This document shows positions 1 to 7,193 of a DNA stretch of 7,269 nucleotides, one piece after another. Source of the DNA: Gp6-AA40 sp032156805 (GTDB lineage: Bacteria; Acidobacteriota; Vicinamibacteria; Vicinamibacterales; UBA2999). The notes beneath the pieces are model-generated. The model did no database searches, had not been told where the DNA came from, and worked only from the letters and a program-made list of their open reading frames with translations. The position numbers and the translations under genes are program-made. Every line of letters begins with the position of its first letter. Position 1 is the stretch's first letter. Where the stretch lies: contig JALDXQ010000291.1 in assembly GCA_032156805.1 (NCBI GenBank), positions 1 through 7,269 on the forward strand, in the 5' to 3' direction.

Positions 1-150
1 TCTGCATTGGGCCGGCAAGTTTACATATCCGTCGCTATACGATCTCCCCCCTTGCACAGTCTGTCGGTGAGGATTCCGCTGAGATTTCTCGGCGTCGCCA
101 CGCGGTGGGCTCACCGGAAGCGGCTCTGTCAGCGCTGAGACTCCGCTGGA
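1..150. other. Non-coding region downstream of the leftward operon
   Basis: No convincing coding region is visible here. The stretch follows the stop of the leftward MFS gene and holds several small inverted repeats. Positions 77-94 form two 8-base arms (CGCTGAGA / TCTCGGCG) around a two-base centre, with one non-Watson-Crick pair. Positions 103-116 form CGGTG / CACCG around a 4-base loop. AGCGG at 119-123 can pair with CCGCT at 143-147, around the 10-bp palindrome TCAGCGCTGA at 129-138. None is followed by a T-run on the minus strand, so none qualifies as a standard intrinsic terminator, although one of them may end the operon transcript. The beginning of the window could also include the flank of a neighbouring gene outside it. 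Confidence 0.5.
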
Positions 151-1377
151 TCAAGCGGTTGAACTCGAAGGAGGGGATCCGTGAACCTCCCGCACAGAAT
201 CGTAGGGAGGCATAGCGAACATCAGGGTCGCGACCGTCAGCGTCACGATCGCAAGTGTGGTGAGAAGGGCCTCGTAGGATCCCGTTTCGTCAAACGCCCT
301 TCCCATCAGAATTGGCCCAACCGCGGCCGCAACACCAGTCGCCACCCATGTGGCGCCGTAAAGAGTCGAGAGGGAACGGAGTCCGAAATACCGCGAAAAG
401 AGATACGGCGTCACGTCGGACTCGCCTCCCATGCCGAAGCCGATGCACATCGCGGCGAGTGCCCCCATTGCGAACGACTGTGCACCGGATAACAGGTACG
501 TTCCAAGCGCCGCAAGGGTCAGCAAGGCGAAAGAGACATACGGTCCGAAAAAGCGGTCCAGGAGCCACCCGGTAAGAAGCCTCCCGCCCAGACTCGCACC
601 ACCCATCGCAGACAGGGCAATTGCTGCTTCGCCGGCAGAGACGCCGCGATCGGTGAGCAACGGTACGAGGTGAACAAGGGCTGCGTTCTGCGCCGTCGCA
701 CTGCCGAACAACACGATCATCTGAAACCAGAAGACGCGCGACATCAGCCCGTCAGAGAGCGACGGCCACGCGTGCGGGCTCGCCACGCGCGCGTTGTCGC
801 CTGGCTCCCGTACAAGCGCGACCACCGTCGGCAAGCCGACCAGGAGAAACAGACCACCGAACGCGACTGCCGCACCACGCCAGCCGACGAGGCGAGTCAA
901 CGCTTCGGCCACAGGAGGATGCAACAGGCCGCCAATGGCGCCGCCGCAGACAACGACGGCCAGCGCCATGCCACGCCTCGCGTCGAACCAGCTGGAAACC
1001 ACGCGCGAGTAGGCCACCGCCGACATTGCCGTACCGGTGACGCCCAACACACCAAACGTCACATAGAGGTGCCACAGGTTCGGCGTCAAGGCGGCGAGCG
1101 ATGCGAATGCGCAAGCCGTCAGGATCTGGCTGGGGATGACGATCCGCGCCGGGCTGAAACGGTCGAACAGCCAGCCGAGAGGCACGGCGGCCATCGCTGC
1201 GGCCACCGCTGCAACCCCATAGGCCGCGGAGATCGACTCTCGAGACCACGAGAATTCTTCGGACAGCGGTTTGAGAAAGATGCCGAACGTGTAAATGAAG
1301 AGGGACGCGAGAAACACACTGACGGCGCCGGCTGTGGCGACGCGCCATCCCTGGTAGCGCAGGCTCGTTTCGTCCAT
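151..1377 (-). CDS. MFS transporter, oxalate/formate-monocarboxylate carrier type
   Basis: This is a probable inner-membrane secondary transporter of 408 residues, close to the usual MFS length of about 400, with hydrophobic segments along its whole length consistent with 12 helices. The start GWRVATAGAVSVFLASLFIYTFG, then FLKPLSEEFSWSRESISAAY, is the typical helix 1-2 region of the OFA/MCT-like branch. The loop 2-3 motif is GWLFDRFSPARI (about 68-79), with its second-half counterpart GWLLDRFF (270-277). RRGMALAVVVCGGAIGG lies at 134-150. GGESDVTPYLFSRYFGLRSL (317-336) matches the helix 10-11 region of this branch. Known members move small mono- and dicarboxylates; the actual substrate here is unknown. 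The ATG directly abuts the TAG of the upstream receptor gene with no spacer and no clear Shine-Dalgarno sequence, so translation probably depends on ribosomes finishing the receptor. The ATG fits the family N-terminus and needs no extension. The C-terminal tail (about 391-408) is hydrophilic and Ser/Pro-rich. Confidence is high for MFS and moderate for the subfamily. Confidence 0.93.
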   Translation of the reverse strand: MDETSLRYQGWRVATAGAVSVFLASLFIYTFGIFLKPLSEEFSWSRESISAAYGVAAVAAAMAAVPLGWLFDRFSPARIVIPSQILTACAFASLAALTPNLWHLYVTFGVLGVTGTAMSAVAYSRVVSSWFDARRGMALAVVVCGGAIGGLLHPPVAEALTRLVGWRGAAVAFGGLFLLVGLPTVVALVREPGDNARVASPHAWPSLSDGLMSRVFWFQMIVLFGSATAQNAALVHLVPLLTDRGVSAGEAAIALSAMGGASLGGRLLTGWLLDRFFGPYVSFALLTLAALGTYLLSGAQSFAMGALAAMCIGFGMGGESDVTPYLFSRYFGLRSLSTLYGATWVATGVAAAVGPILMGRAFDETGSYEALLTTLAIVTLTVATLMFAMPPYDSVREVHGSPPSSSTA

Positions 1378-4300
1378 CTAAAACGTGTACTTGAGGCCCA
1401 ACTGGATGATGCGGCCGTCTTCGGCGCTGGTGATCTGGCCGAAGGTCGGCGACCCGATCTGATTGCCCGGTTGACCGAAGCGGACGGTATTGAACGCGTT
1501 GAACGCTTCGATTCGTAATTGCAGCCGCTGTGTGCTGGCAATGAGGAAGTTCTTGAACAACGACACATCGACGCGGTTGAAGCCGGGTCCGCGGACGGCA
1601 TTGCGCGGCTCGTTGCCGACGCTTCCGGCGTCGTCGGGAAGGGTCAGTCGCCGAAAGCAGCTGGTATCGAACCATTGCGCAGTCGTTCGAGCTCCTCCAA
1701 CGTTGGGGTTGCATGTCATGTCGGGCCGGTTGGTGGACGAGGTCAGCGAGATATTGCTTGGCTCGATGACCGTCAACGGAAATCCCGTCTGCGCCTGGAC
1801 GATACCGTTCAACTGCCAGTCGCCCAGCACGAGCCGCGTGGCAGTGGGACGCGATTCCAATCGCGGAAGCTCGTAACCCACGCTGATCACGAAACGCTGT
1901 CTGACGTCGAAGAGAGCGTCACCTTTCTCGCGCGCAAGGGCGGCCCCGATCTTCTGGTCGTCGCCAATGGCAACAGGAAGCACGGGTCTGGGTTCTCCGC
2001 TGCTCAAGCTGGAGATGTGATCGACGGCATGGCTCAACGCATAGGATGTCAGAAGGTTGAGGCCGCGCCACGGCCGCAGACGCGCGCTGGTCTGCCACGA
2101 GTCGAACCAGGAGCGTGCGACAGCGAAGGTGGGCCGCATGAGGCTGAAGGCCGGATTGGCACGCGGGCCTAGTCCCGGTGCAGGTTCCAAGATCGGTGTC
2201 GTCGGGTTGATGTCCATGAAGATTGGAAGATGGCTCCCGCGTGAACCGACATAACCGGTCTCGAGTCCCCAATTGGCGCCCAGTTGTTGCTGCAGCGACA
2301 CGGTGAAGTGCTGAACACGAGGCGTCGCAAAATCCGGCCCCCATCCGACGAACGAGATGCCGGCCGGAAAATCCAGTCCCGTGGCCACTCCCTGCAGCGG
2401 ATCGGCGAACGGGGACGATGCCATCGTCAACGGGAAGATCACCTCGGTCAACGTTCGAAAGGGCGCAGCGGCGACGCCGTTCTGAAAGAAGTCTCCCTGC
2501 CCCGGCAGCGTGTCGAAGAAGAGGCCCCATGCGGCGCGAATGCTGGTCCGACCGTCTCCGCGAGGATCCCAAATCGCCGCGAGTCGTGGCGCCACGTTGT
2601 TGCGATCGGTGTGATAGGTGCCGCGCGGCACTCCCGGATCGCCCGGGTAGACGAGCCCGATGGGTGCGTCCACAAAGACAGTGGACTGCGTGCCCGGATG
2701 GAATGCATTCAAACGATCGCGCGCTTCGGCGTACGGCGTGCTCACTTCGTACCGCACACCGTAATTCAGCGTCACCCTGGGGCCCGGCCGATACTCGTCC
2801 TGGGCATAGATTGCGTACGTCCATGAAGAGCCGTCCAGGTTTGGATCGCCCATCGTCAATCGAAACAGCGACGGGAATCCAAGCACGAAGTCGGCGATCG
2901 TGCTCCCCGAATACTGTCCGGTGAAGATGAACTCCCCGTTGGGATCAAAGATGTACGTCGCCTTGATTCGATCTCGGCGAATCTCTCCACCGAGCTTCAG
3001 TGAGTGTGGCCCGACGACCGACGCGAAGTCGTCGGCTACGGACCAGACGTGATTCTCGCGGGTGACGAACTGTCCCTGTGCATCGCCGGTCGTAAACAAG
3101 CCCTGAAGCGTCGTAAATGGTAAGCCGGTTGCCACAGCATGCCCGGAAAAGGCGAAGCCCAACGTGCTCGGATCCAGGCCGCTACTGATCGTCGGCTGTG
3201 CGTCGATTCGATTCAGCGAGACTCGCACAACGTTGATCCTGGTATTACCCAGCACCCAGGTGTGCGATCCCAACACATCCTGGAGCGTTGCCGTGCTGAT
3301 GTTGGAGATGGGCGCGAAGTTCGTCGCGCCAAGAGGGTTCTCGATTCTCGTACGCCCGACGATGTAGCGCGAGAGCACGGTCTGCTGATTCGTGAGCCTG
3401 GCGTCCATACGTACGCCCACCTGTCTTCGTGTGTCGTCGATCTCTGGCGAGCGTACTGCCAGGTTGTCAGGATCGTTGGGCAACGGAATATAGTCGTGCA
3501 GAATCCTGCGCGCGATCGGATCGAGTCGTTCAGGTGGAATGATGTTGCCGGTGAACGCCTCGCCCGTCGTCGGATCGCGAATCACCGGGTCGCCCGAGAA
3601 GTCGCCGTTGCGTTGTGCGGCAGACGGCACGGCCCGTGTATCCGTCTGACCTTCGCGGTTGCGAAATCCTTCGAAATAGGTGAACAGGAACAGGCGATCC
3701 CTTCTGAGCGGCCCGCCGAGCGCCCCGCCAAACTGGTTCTGCCTCAACGTCGGCTTCGTTGTCGCGAAATGGTTCTTCGCCTGCAGCCGATCGTCGCGAT
3801 TGAATTCCCAGAGCGCTCCACTCCAGGTATTACTGCCAGACCGGGTCACGACGTTGACGATGGAACCGGCGCTTCGCCCGAACTCCGCGGTGTAGGCATG
3901 CGACAGGATCTTGAATTCCTGAATGGCATCCGGCGGCGGACGAATCACGAACCCGGTGTTGAACGAGTCGTTGTTCGGCGCGCCATCCAGAAGGAAGTTG
4001 TTCGACTGGTTGCGCATGCCGTTGACGTTGAACCCGCCGGTTGCGTTGACGATACCGCCAGGCGTGGCGTTGCCGGTCTGCCCGCCAAGCGAAAGCGGTG
4101 GCGCGATGACTCCTGGAATCAACGTACCAAGCTGGGTGAAATTCCGGCCGTTCAGCGGAAGGTCGACCACGGCACGTTGGCCGATGACGATTCCGCGCGT
4201 TGCGCTCCTGGTTTCGACCAGCGGCGTTTCATGAAGTACCGTCACGTGATCGGTGACGTCGCCGACCTCGAGGATGAAATCTGCACGAACAGTCTCGTTG

Positions 4301-4587
4301 ACGGACACGTCGACGCGATCGCGAACCGCGGTGCGGAATCCTGGCAATGACGCCCTGATCTCGTACGCGCCAGGACTGAGAAGCGGGGCCGTGAAAACAC
4401 CATCGGGACCCGTCACCGTCGAGCGCATCTGGCCCGTGCTCAAACTCGCCGCCTCGATAGTTACGCCGGGCGCGACGGCTCCCGACGTGTCGGTGACGAG
4501 CCCTGTGATGGCGCCGCTGGCTTGAGCGAGCGCCGGCAGCGGAGTGACCAGAAGAAGCAGGAGCGTGCGAAACGAACGGAACATCAT
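1378..4587 (-). CDS. TonB-dependent receptor with carboxypeptidase regulatory-like domain (Oar-like)
   Basis: This is an outer-membrane receptor of 1069 residues, a normal size for the Oar-like family. Residues 1-23 are a signal peptide: a basic start, a leucine run and a PALAQA cleavage region. Residues 25-107 form a carboxypeptidase-regulatory-like beta-sandwich (GAITGLVTDTSGAVAPGVTI ... DGVFTAPLLSPGAYEIRASLPGF). The plug follows at about 115-250, with LPLNGRNFTQLGTLIPGV, VNGMRNQSNNFLLDGAPNND and AEFGRSAGSIVNVVTRSG. The rest is beta-barrel, with FGGALGGPLRRDRLFLFTYFEGF near 286-308, an LRIEAFNAFN strand near the end, and a terminal phenylalanine (LKYTF) suited to BAM-mediated insertion. No obvious TonB box was identified, which I understand is common in this family. 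The only two cysteines are C959 and C977. The start is one of two tandem ATGs (4587 or 4584), with no good ribosome site. The gene leads an operon with the MFS transporter and is divergent from a sigma-54 regulator, which suggests regulated substrate import. Ligands of such receptors are mostly unknown; peptides, glycans and other large molecules are possible. Confidence 0.95.
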   Translation of the reverse strand: MMFRSFRTLLLLLVTPLPALAQASGAITGLVTDTSGAVAPGVTIEAASLSTGQMRSTVTGPDGVFTAPLLSPGAYEIRASLPGFRTAVRDRVDVSVNETVRADFILEVGDVTDHVTVLHETPLVETRSATRGIVIGQRAVVDLPLNGRNFTQLGTLIPGVIAPPLSLGGQTGNATPGGIVNATGGFNVNGMRNQSNNFLLDGAPNNDSFNTGFVIRPPPDAIQEFKILSHAYTAEFGRSAGSIVNVVTRSGSNTWSGALWEFNRDDRLQAKNHFATTKPTLRQNQFGGALGGPLRRDRLFLFTYFEGFRNREGQTDTRAVPSAAQRNGDFSGDPVIRDPTTGEAFTGNIIPPERLDPIARRILHDYIPLPNDPDNLAVRSPEIDDTRRQVGVRMDARLTNQQTVLSRYIVGRTRIENPLGATNFAPISNISTATLQDVLGSHTWVLGNTRINVVRVSLNRIDAQPTISSGLDPSTLGFAFSGHAVATGLPFTTLQGLFTTGDAQGQFVTRENHVWSVADDFASVVGPHSLKLGGEIRRDRIKATYIFDPNGEFIFTGQYSGSTIADFVLGFPSLFRLTMGDPNLDGSSWTYAIYAQDEYRPGPRVTLNYGVRYEVSTPYAEARDRLNAFHPGTQSTVFVDAPIGLVYPGDPGVPRGTYHTDRNNVAPRLAAIWDPRGDGRTSIRAAWGLFFDTLPGQGDFFQNGVAAAPFRTLTEVIFPLTMASSPFADPLQGVATGLDFPAGISFVGWGPDFATPRVQHFTVSLQQQLGANWGLETGYVGSRGSHLPIFMDINPTTPILEPAPGLGPRANPAFSLMRPTFAVARSWFDSWQTSARLRPWRGLNLLTSYALSHAVDHISSLSSGEPRPVLPVAIGDDQKIGAALAREKGDALFDVRQRFVISVGYELPRLESRPTATRLVLGDWQLNGIVQAQTGFPLTVIEPSNISLTSSTNRPDMTCNPNVGGARTTAQWFDTSCFRRLTLPDDAGSVGNEPRNAVRGPGFNRVDVSLFKNFLIASTQRLQLRIEAFNAFNTVRFGQPGNQIGSPTFGQITSAEDGRIIQLGLKYTF
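1657..1713 (-). other. Candidate disulfide loop in the receptor barrel
   Basis: The codons for C959 (1711-1713) and C977 (1657-1659) encode the only two cysteines of the receptor. They lie 18 residues apart, bracketing a segment that reads CNPNVGGARTTAQWFDTSCF. Related receptors often have a similar N-P-N ... QWFDT segment. A disulfide closing a surface loop is inferred, because an unpaired couple of cysteines in an exported protein would be unusual. Confidence 0.4.
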
Positions 4588-4660
4588 GGTGACATCGGTA
4601 GCCGTCGATTATCGACTGAGTTGCTCTCGTTCGGTCGCCATGTGACACTTCTTCGCCATC
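4588..4660. promoter_or_regulatory. Divergent intergenic region between receptor operon and sigma-54 regulator
   Basis: This 73-bp gap must hold the start signals for both directions unless promoters lie inside the coding regions. On the minus strand GATAAT (4613-4608) resembles a -10 box about 20 bases before the receptor ATG, but no good -35 box lies at the right distance. On the plus strand no clear -35/-10 pair was found. Checking each GG dinucleotide by eye found no sigma-54 -24/-12 element (GG-N10-GC) on either strand here. Two hexamer copies GTGACA occur at 4589-4594 and 4642-4647, 53 bp apart, and TCGCCAT occurs at 4635-4641 and 4653-4659. These short repeats could be chance. No good Shine-Dalgarno sequence precedes either gene. 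Confidence 0.6.
4604..4616. promoter_or_regulatory. Palindrome GTCGAT-T-ATCGAC, candidate operator
   Basis: This is a perfect inverted repeat with two 6-base arms around one central base. It is the most regular symmetrical element in the divergent gap. It covers the GATAAT sequence that is the best -10 candidate for the receptor operon, so a dimeric protein bound here would be expected to interfere with that promoter. Whether the divergent regulator or another protein binds it is not known. Activators of the sigma-54 class usually bind further upstream as enhancers. Confidence 0.35.
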
Positions 4661-4665
4661 ATGGC
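4655..4665 (+). other. Small palindrome over the regulator start codon
   Basis: GCCAT-C-ATGGC is a perfect 11-base inverted repeat that includes the ATG at 4661. A one-base centre is too tight for the full stem, so in RNA only the outer pairs could form. It could slightly limit access to the start codon, or be coincidental. Confidence 0.2.
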
Positions 4666-7180
4666 TCCAGCCGACGCGCTCTGTGAGGGCGTCCGAGTCC
4701 TGCTCGCTGAGGCCGCCGATTTCCTCGCGGTCCAGGGCCTTGGCGTGCTCGTGGACGACGGCCCCGAGCACGTGGTCTTCACGTACGTTGATGGCTTCGG
4801 CGCCACAGGTTACCGCGCCCGCGTGGAAGCGATTCCCGAATCACTTCGGCCGCGCGAAGCCAGGCGTGAGGTCTCGACGATCAGCCTCGACGCGCATCCT
4901 GACCGTCTCGTCGAGAGCAGGCTATTGCATCCCGGATTCTCTGAAGCCATCCGACGAGAATTTGTCGTGCACCAAACGGTGGCCGTCGCCGTTCCCGAGT
5001 CGAGCGAACCGGCAGTTCTCGTGATTGCGCTCAGCACGCCCGCCGCGCTGACGACCGACCAGAGAGCAGGCATCGATCGGATTGCCACGCGAGTGGCTGA
5101 CTTCTTGCGGCGAGCCGAAGCGCCGGAGGAAGAACGTGAGCGCTCGCGAAGGTTGGAGGCTGTTGCACGAATGTTGCCGGCGCTCGTGCGCGTGCTGGAC
5201 GTTCGAGAGATCTTCGACCAACTCTCCTCGATCGCGAAGGATGTGCTGCGGCACGACTTCGCCAACATGGGACTCTTCGAGGACGATCACACCACGCTCG
5301 CGCTGTATGTGCAGACGTCGGGTGGTCCGTTCGAGTTTCGAACCGGCCCGATGCCGTTCCCTCCGGTGCAGACCGATCATTGGCTGTACCGGTTCCTCGA
5401 TGATCTGTCGACGAGCCCTCTCGAGCGCGACGGCGAGAGCATCAAGGCTGGTGGTCGCTCTTCGATTCGAGTCGCGATCCGACTCGACGACACCATTCTC
5501 GGTGCTATCAGCTTCACCAGCGGCGATCCCGTTCCGTATACGGCAACGGATCTTGCGGTCTGCCGCCGCATTGCCGACTACGTGGCAATTGCCCTCTCGC
5601 ACCAGCGTCTCGCCGAGGAAGCACGTCTGAACGAAGGGTTGCGCGCGAGAGCCGCGAATCTCGCGCTGCTCGATGAATTACTCGCCGCGTTGAGCGATAC
5701 CGGCGAGCTTGTTGAGATCCTCGAACGCATTTCATCGCTCGCACAAAAGGTCATTCCCCACGACGGATTGGTTCTTCGCGTGCTGCTGCCAGACGGCCGC
5801 CAGGCACGGCGCTATGTGTCAGGTGTGGCGAACACGGGAGCGTTGCCACACATCGTCGATGCTCCCGAAGCATTGCGTAAACCAGAATGGGATTTCGAGT
5901 TGAGTCCGGAGCTGACTCCGGATCGGGCACTGCTCGACGCAGATATGGAGGCGCAAGGGTTTCGATCGGTCTTGTGCGTGCCTGTTCGCCTCGATGGCGG
6001 GATCGCTGCAAGCCTCGCTTTCGTGTCGCGAGCAACGTCGGCATTCACAGCCGAGGACGTTCCTGTCGCTCGTCGCATCGGGGATCGGATCGCGCTCAGC
6101 GTCTCGCGCGAACACGGCCGCGAAGCGACAAGGCGAGCGGACGAGGCGACCGTACGAGTCTCCAACCTCGAATCGCGGGTTCGCGCCCTCACCGAGGAGC
6201 TCGACGCCCGTACGGGATTCCGGCACATCGTCGGGGAGTCTGCGCGATGGCACGAGGTGCTCACGCAGTCGACACAGGTGGCACCGACGGAGACGACTGT
6301 CTTGTTGCTTGGCGAATCCGGAACCGGAAAAGAGGTCGTCGCGCGCTTCCTGCATCGCGCCTCTCCTCGCAAGGGCGGCCCCTTCATCGCCTTGAACTGC
6401 GCAGCCCTTCCAGAGCAGCTTCTGGAAGCCGAGTTGTTTGGCTACGAGCGGGGGGCGTACACCGGCGCGACTCAGAGCAAGCCGGGCCAGCTCGAGCTCG
6501 CCTCCGGCGGGACGCTGTTCCTCGACGAAGTCGGGGAAATGAGTCCATCCGCCCAGGCGAAATTCCTGCGGGTCCTTCAGGAGCGCGAGTTTCAGCGCCT
6601 GGGCGGGACGCGAGTGCTGCGGACCGACGCACGCATCGTGGCGGCGACCAACCGCGACCTCCCGCGGGCGATCGCCAACGGACAATTCCGTGAGGACCTT
6701 TATTACCGGCTCAACGTCTTCCCCATCCGTCTACCTCCACTCCGCGAGCGGCGTGAGGACATCCCCCGGCTGAGCGAAGCGTTTCTCACCGAGATCGGGC
6801 GTGGCCTGGGCCGTCCACCTGCCGGAATCTCGCGCGACGCCCGTAAAGTGCTCGTCGACTATCACTGGCCCGGAAACGTCCGGGAGTTGAGGAACATCCT
6901 CGAACGCGCCGCCATCCTGTGCGATGGTGGCTTGATCACAGCGGAGCACCTCGCGATCAGCGGCCCTGAGTCCCAACCACCAGTCCCACCATCTCAGTCG
7001 GTCCCAGCCGCCGCACGTGCGTCCACGGCATCGTCGGCCCGCGATCTGGAGTCGATTGAGCGCGCCATGGTCGAGCACGCTCTGCAAGACGCGCGCTTCA
7101 ACAAGTCCAAGGCGGCCAAAGCGCTCGGCCTGACGCGCCGCCAGTTATACGTCCGCATGCGACGTCACGGGCTCGCCTGA
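4661..7180 (+). CDS. Sigma-54-dependent transcriptional activator with three GAF-like domains, AAA+ and Fis HTH
   Basis: This is a cytoplasmic bacterial enhancer-binding protein of 839 residues, long for the class because of its large sensory half. A degenerate GAF-like module spans about 12-152, ending in VAVAVPESSEPAVLVIALST and an amphipathic helix. Clearer GAF domains follow at about 165-316 and 335-483. A coiled coil rich in Glu/Arg (about 485-518) leads to the sigma-54 AAA+ domain (522-760). That domain has Walker A GESGTGKE (551-558), loop 1 GAYTGA (598-603), Walker B GTLFLDE (617-623), arginine-finger region FREDLYYRL (676-684) and GNVREL (738-743). A Pro/Ser/Ala-rich linker (766-795) precedes a Fis-type helix-turn-helix (797-838, NKSKAAKALGLTRRQLYVRMRRHGL). 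All ATPase residues I checked are present, so it should be active. The order resembles FhlA, whose GAF domains sense formate; the ligand here is unknown. The ATG at 4661 is the first start after an in-frame TGA at 4643, and it lacks a Shine-Dalgarno sequence. There is no response-regulator receiver domain, so direct small-molecule sensing is likelier than phosphorylation. Confidence 0.95.
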   Translation: MAPADALCEGVRVLLAEAADFLAVQGLGVLVDDGPEHVVFTYVDGFGATGYRARVEAIPESLRPREARREVSTISLDAHPDRLVESRLLHPGFSEAIRREFVVHQTVAVAVPESSEPAVLVIALSTPAALTTDQRAGIDRIATRVADFLRRAEAPEEERERSRRLEAVARMLPALVRVLDVREIFDQLSSIAKDVLRHDFANMGLFEDDHTTLALYVQTSGGPFEFRTGPMPFPPVQTDHWLYRFLDDLSTSPLERDGESIKAGGRSSIRVAIRLDDTILGAISFTSGDPVPYTATDLAVCRRIADYVAIALSHQRLAEEARLNEGLRARAANLALLDELLAALSDTGELVEILERISSLAQKVIPHDGLVLRVLLPDGRQARRYVSGVANTGALPHIVDAPEALRKPEWDFELSPELTPDRALLDADMEAQGFRSVLCVPVRLDGGIAASLAFVSRATSAFTAEDVPVARRIGDRIALSVSREHGREATRRADEATVRVSNLESRVRALTEELDARTGFRHIVGESARWHEVLTQSTQVAPTETTVLLLGESGTGKEVVARFLHRASPRKGGPFIALNCAALPEQLLEAELFGYERGAYTGATQSKPGQLELASGGTLFLDEVGEMSPSAQAKFLRVLQEREFQRLGGTRVLRTDARIVAATNRDLPRAIANGQFREDLYYRLNVFPIRLPPLRERREDIPRLSEAFLTEIGRGLGRPPAGISRDARKVLVDYHWPGNVRELRNILERAAILCDGGLITAEHLAISGPESQPPVPPSQSVPAAARASTASSARDLESIERAMVEHALQDARFNKSKAAKALGLTRRQLYVRMRRHGLA

Positions 7181-7193
7181 CACCGAAGCGCCC
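7181..7193. other. Short spacer after the regulator stop
   Basis: Thirteen bases separate the TGA stop from the first base of the long hairpin. No gene or motif is visible in them. Confidence 0.5.

Noticed and set aside
34..47. GG-N10-GC spacing on the minus strand
   Set aside because: It sits in a poly-G run (GGGGGG) with no other consensus match, and any target gene would lie outside the window.
64..80. GG-N10-GC spacing on the plus strand, as in sigma-54 promoters
   Set aside because: Only the two dinucleotides match; the surrounding CGGTGA and CCGCT do not fit TGGCAC/TTGCA. It points into the end of an opposing gene.
670..1518. Plus-strand open frame of 282 codons antisense to the MFS and receptor ends
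   Set aside because: The translation is highly basic, rich in Arg, His and Gln, with no domain. It is a shadow of the well-supported minus-strand genes.
752..1714. Minus-strand open frame of 320 codons overlapping the receptor/MFS junction
   Set aside because: It is a shifted frame across two clear genes. The product is Arg-rich and low in complexity, with no family resemblance.
1919..2824. Minus-strand open frame of 301 codons inside the receptor gene
   Set aside because: It is a frame-shifted shadow. The receptor frame is continuous through this region, so there is no sign of a real frameshift.
3139..4350. Plus-strand open frame of 403 codons antisense to the receptor gene
   Set aside because: It lies wholly inside the receptor gene. 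Its translation is Arg/Val-rich without recognisable domains, and long antisense frames are expected in GC-rich coding DNA.
5819..6685. Minus-strand open frame of 288 codons antisense to the regulator
   Set aside because: It covers the conserved AAA+ coding sequence on the other strand, and its own translation shows no domain.
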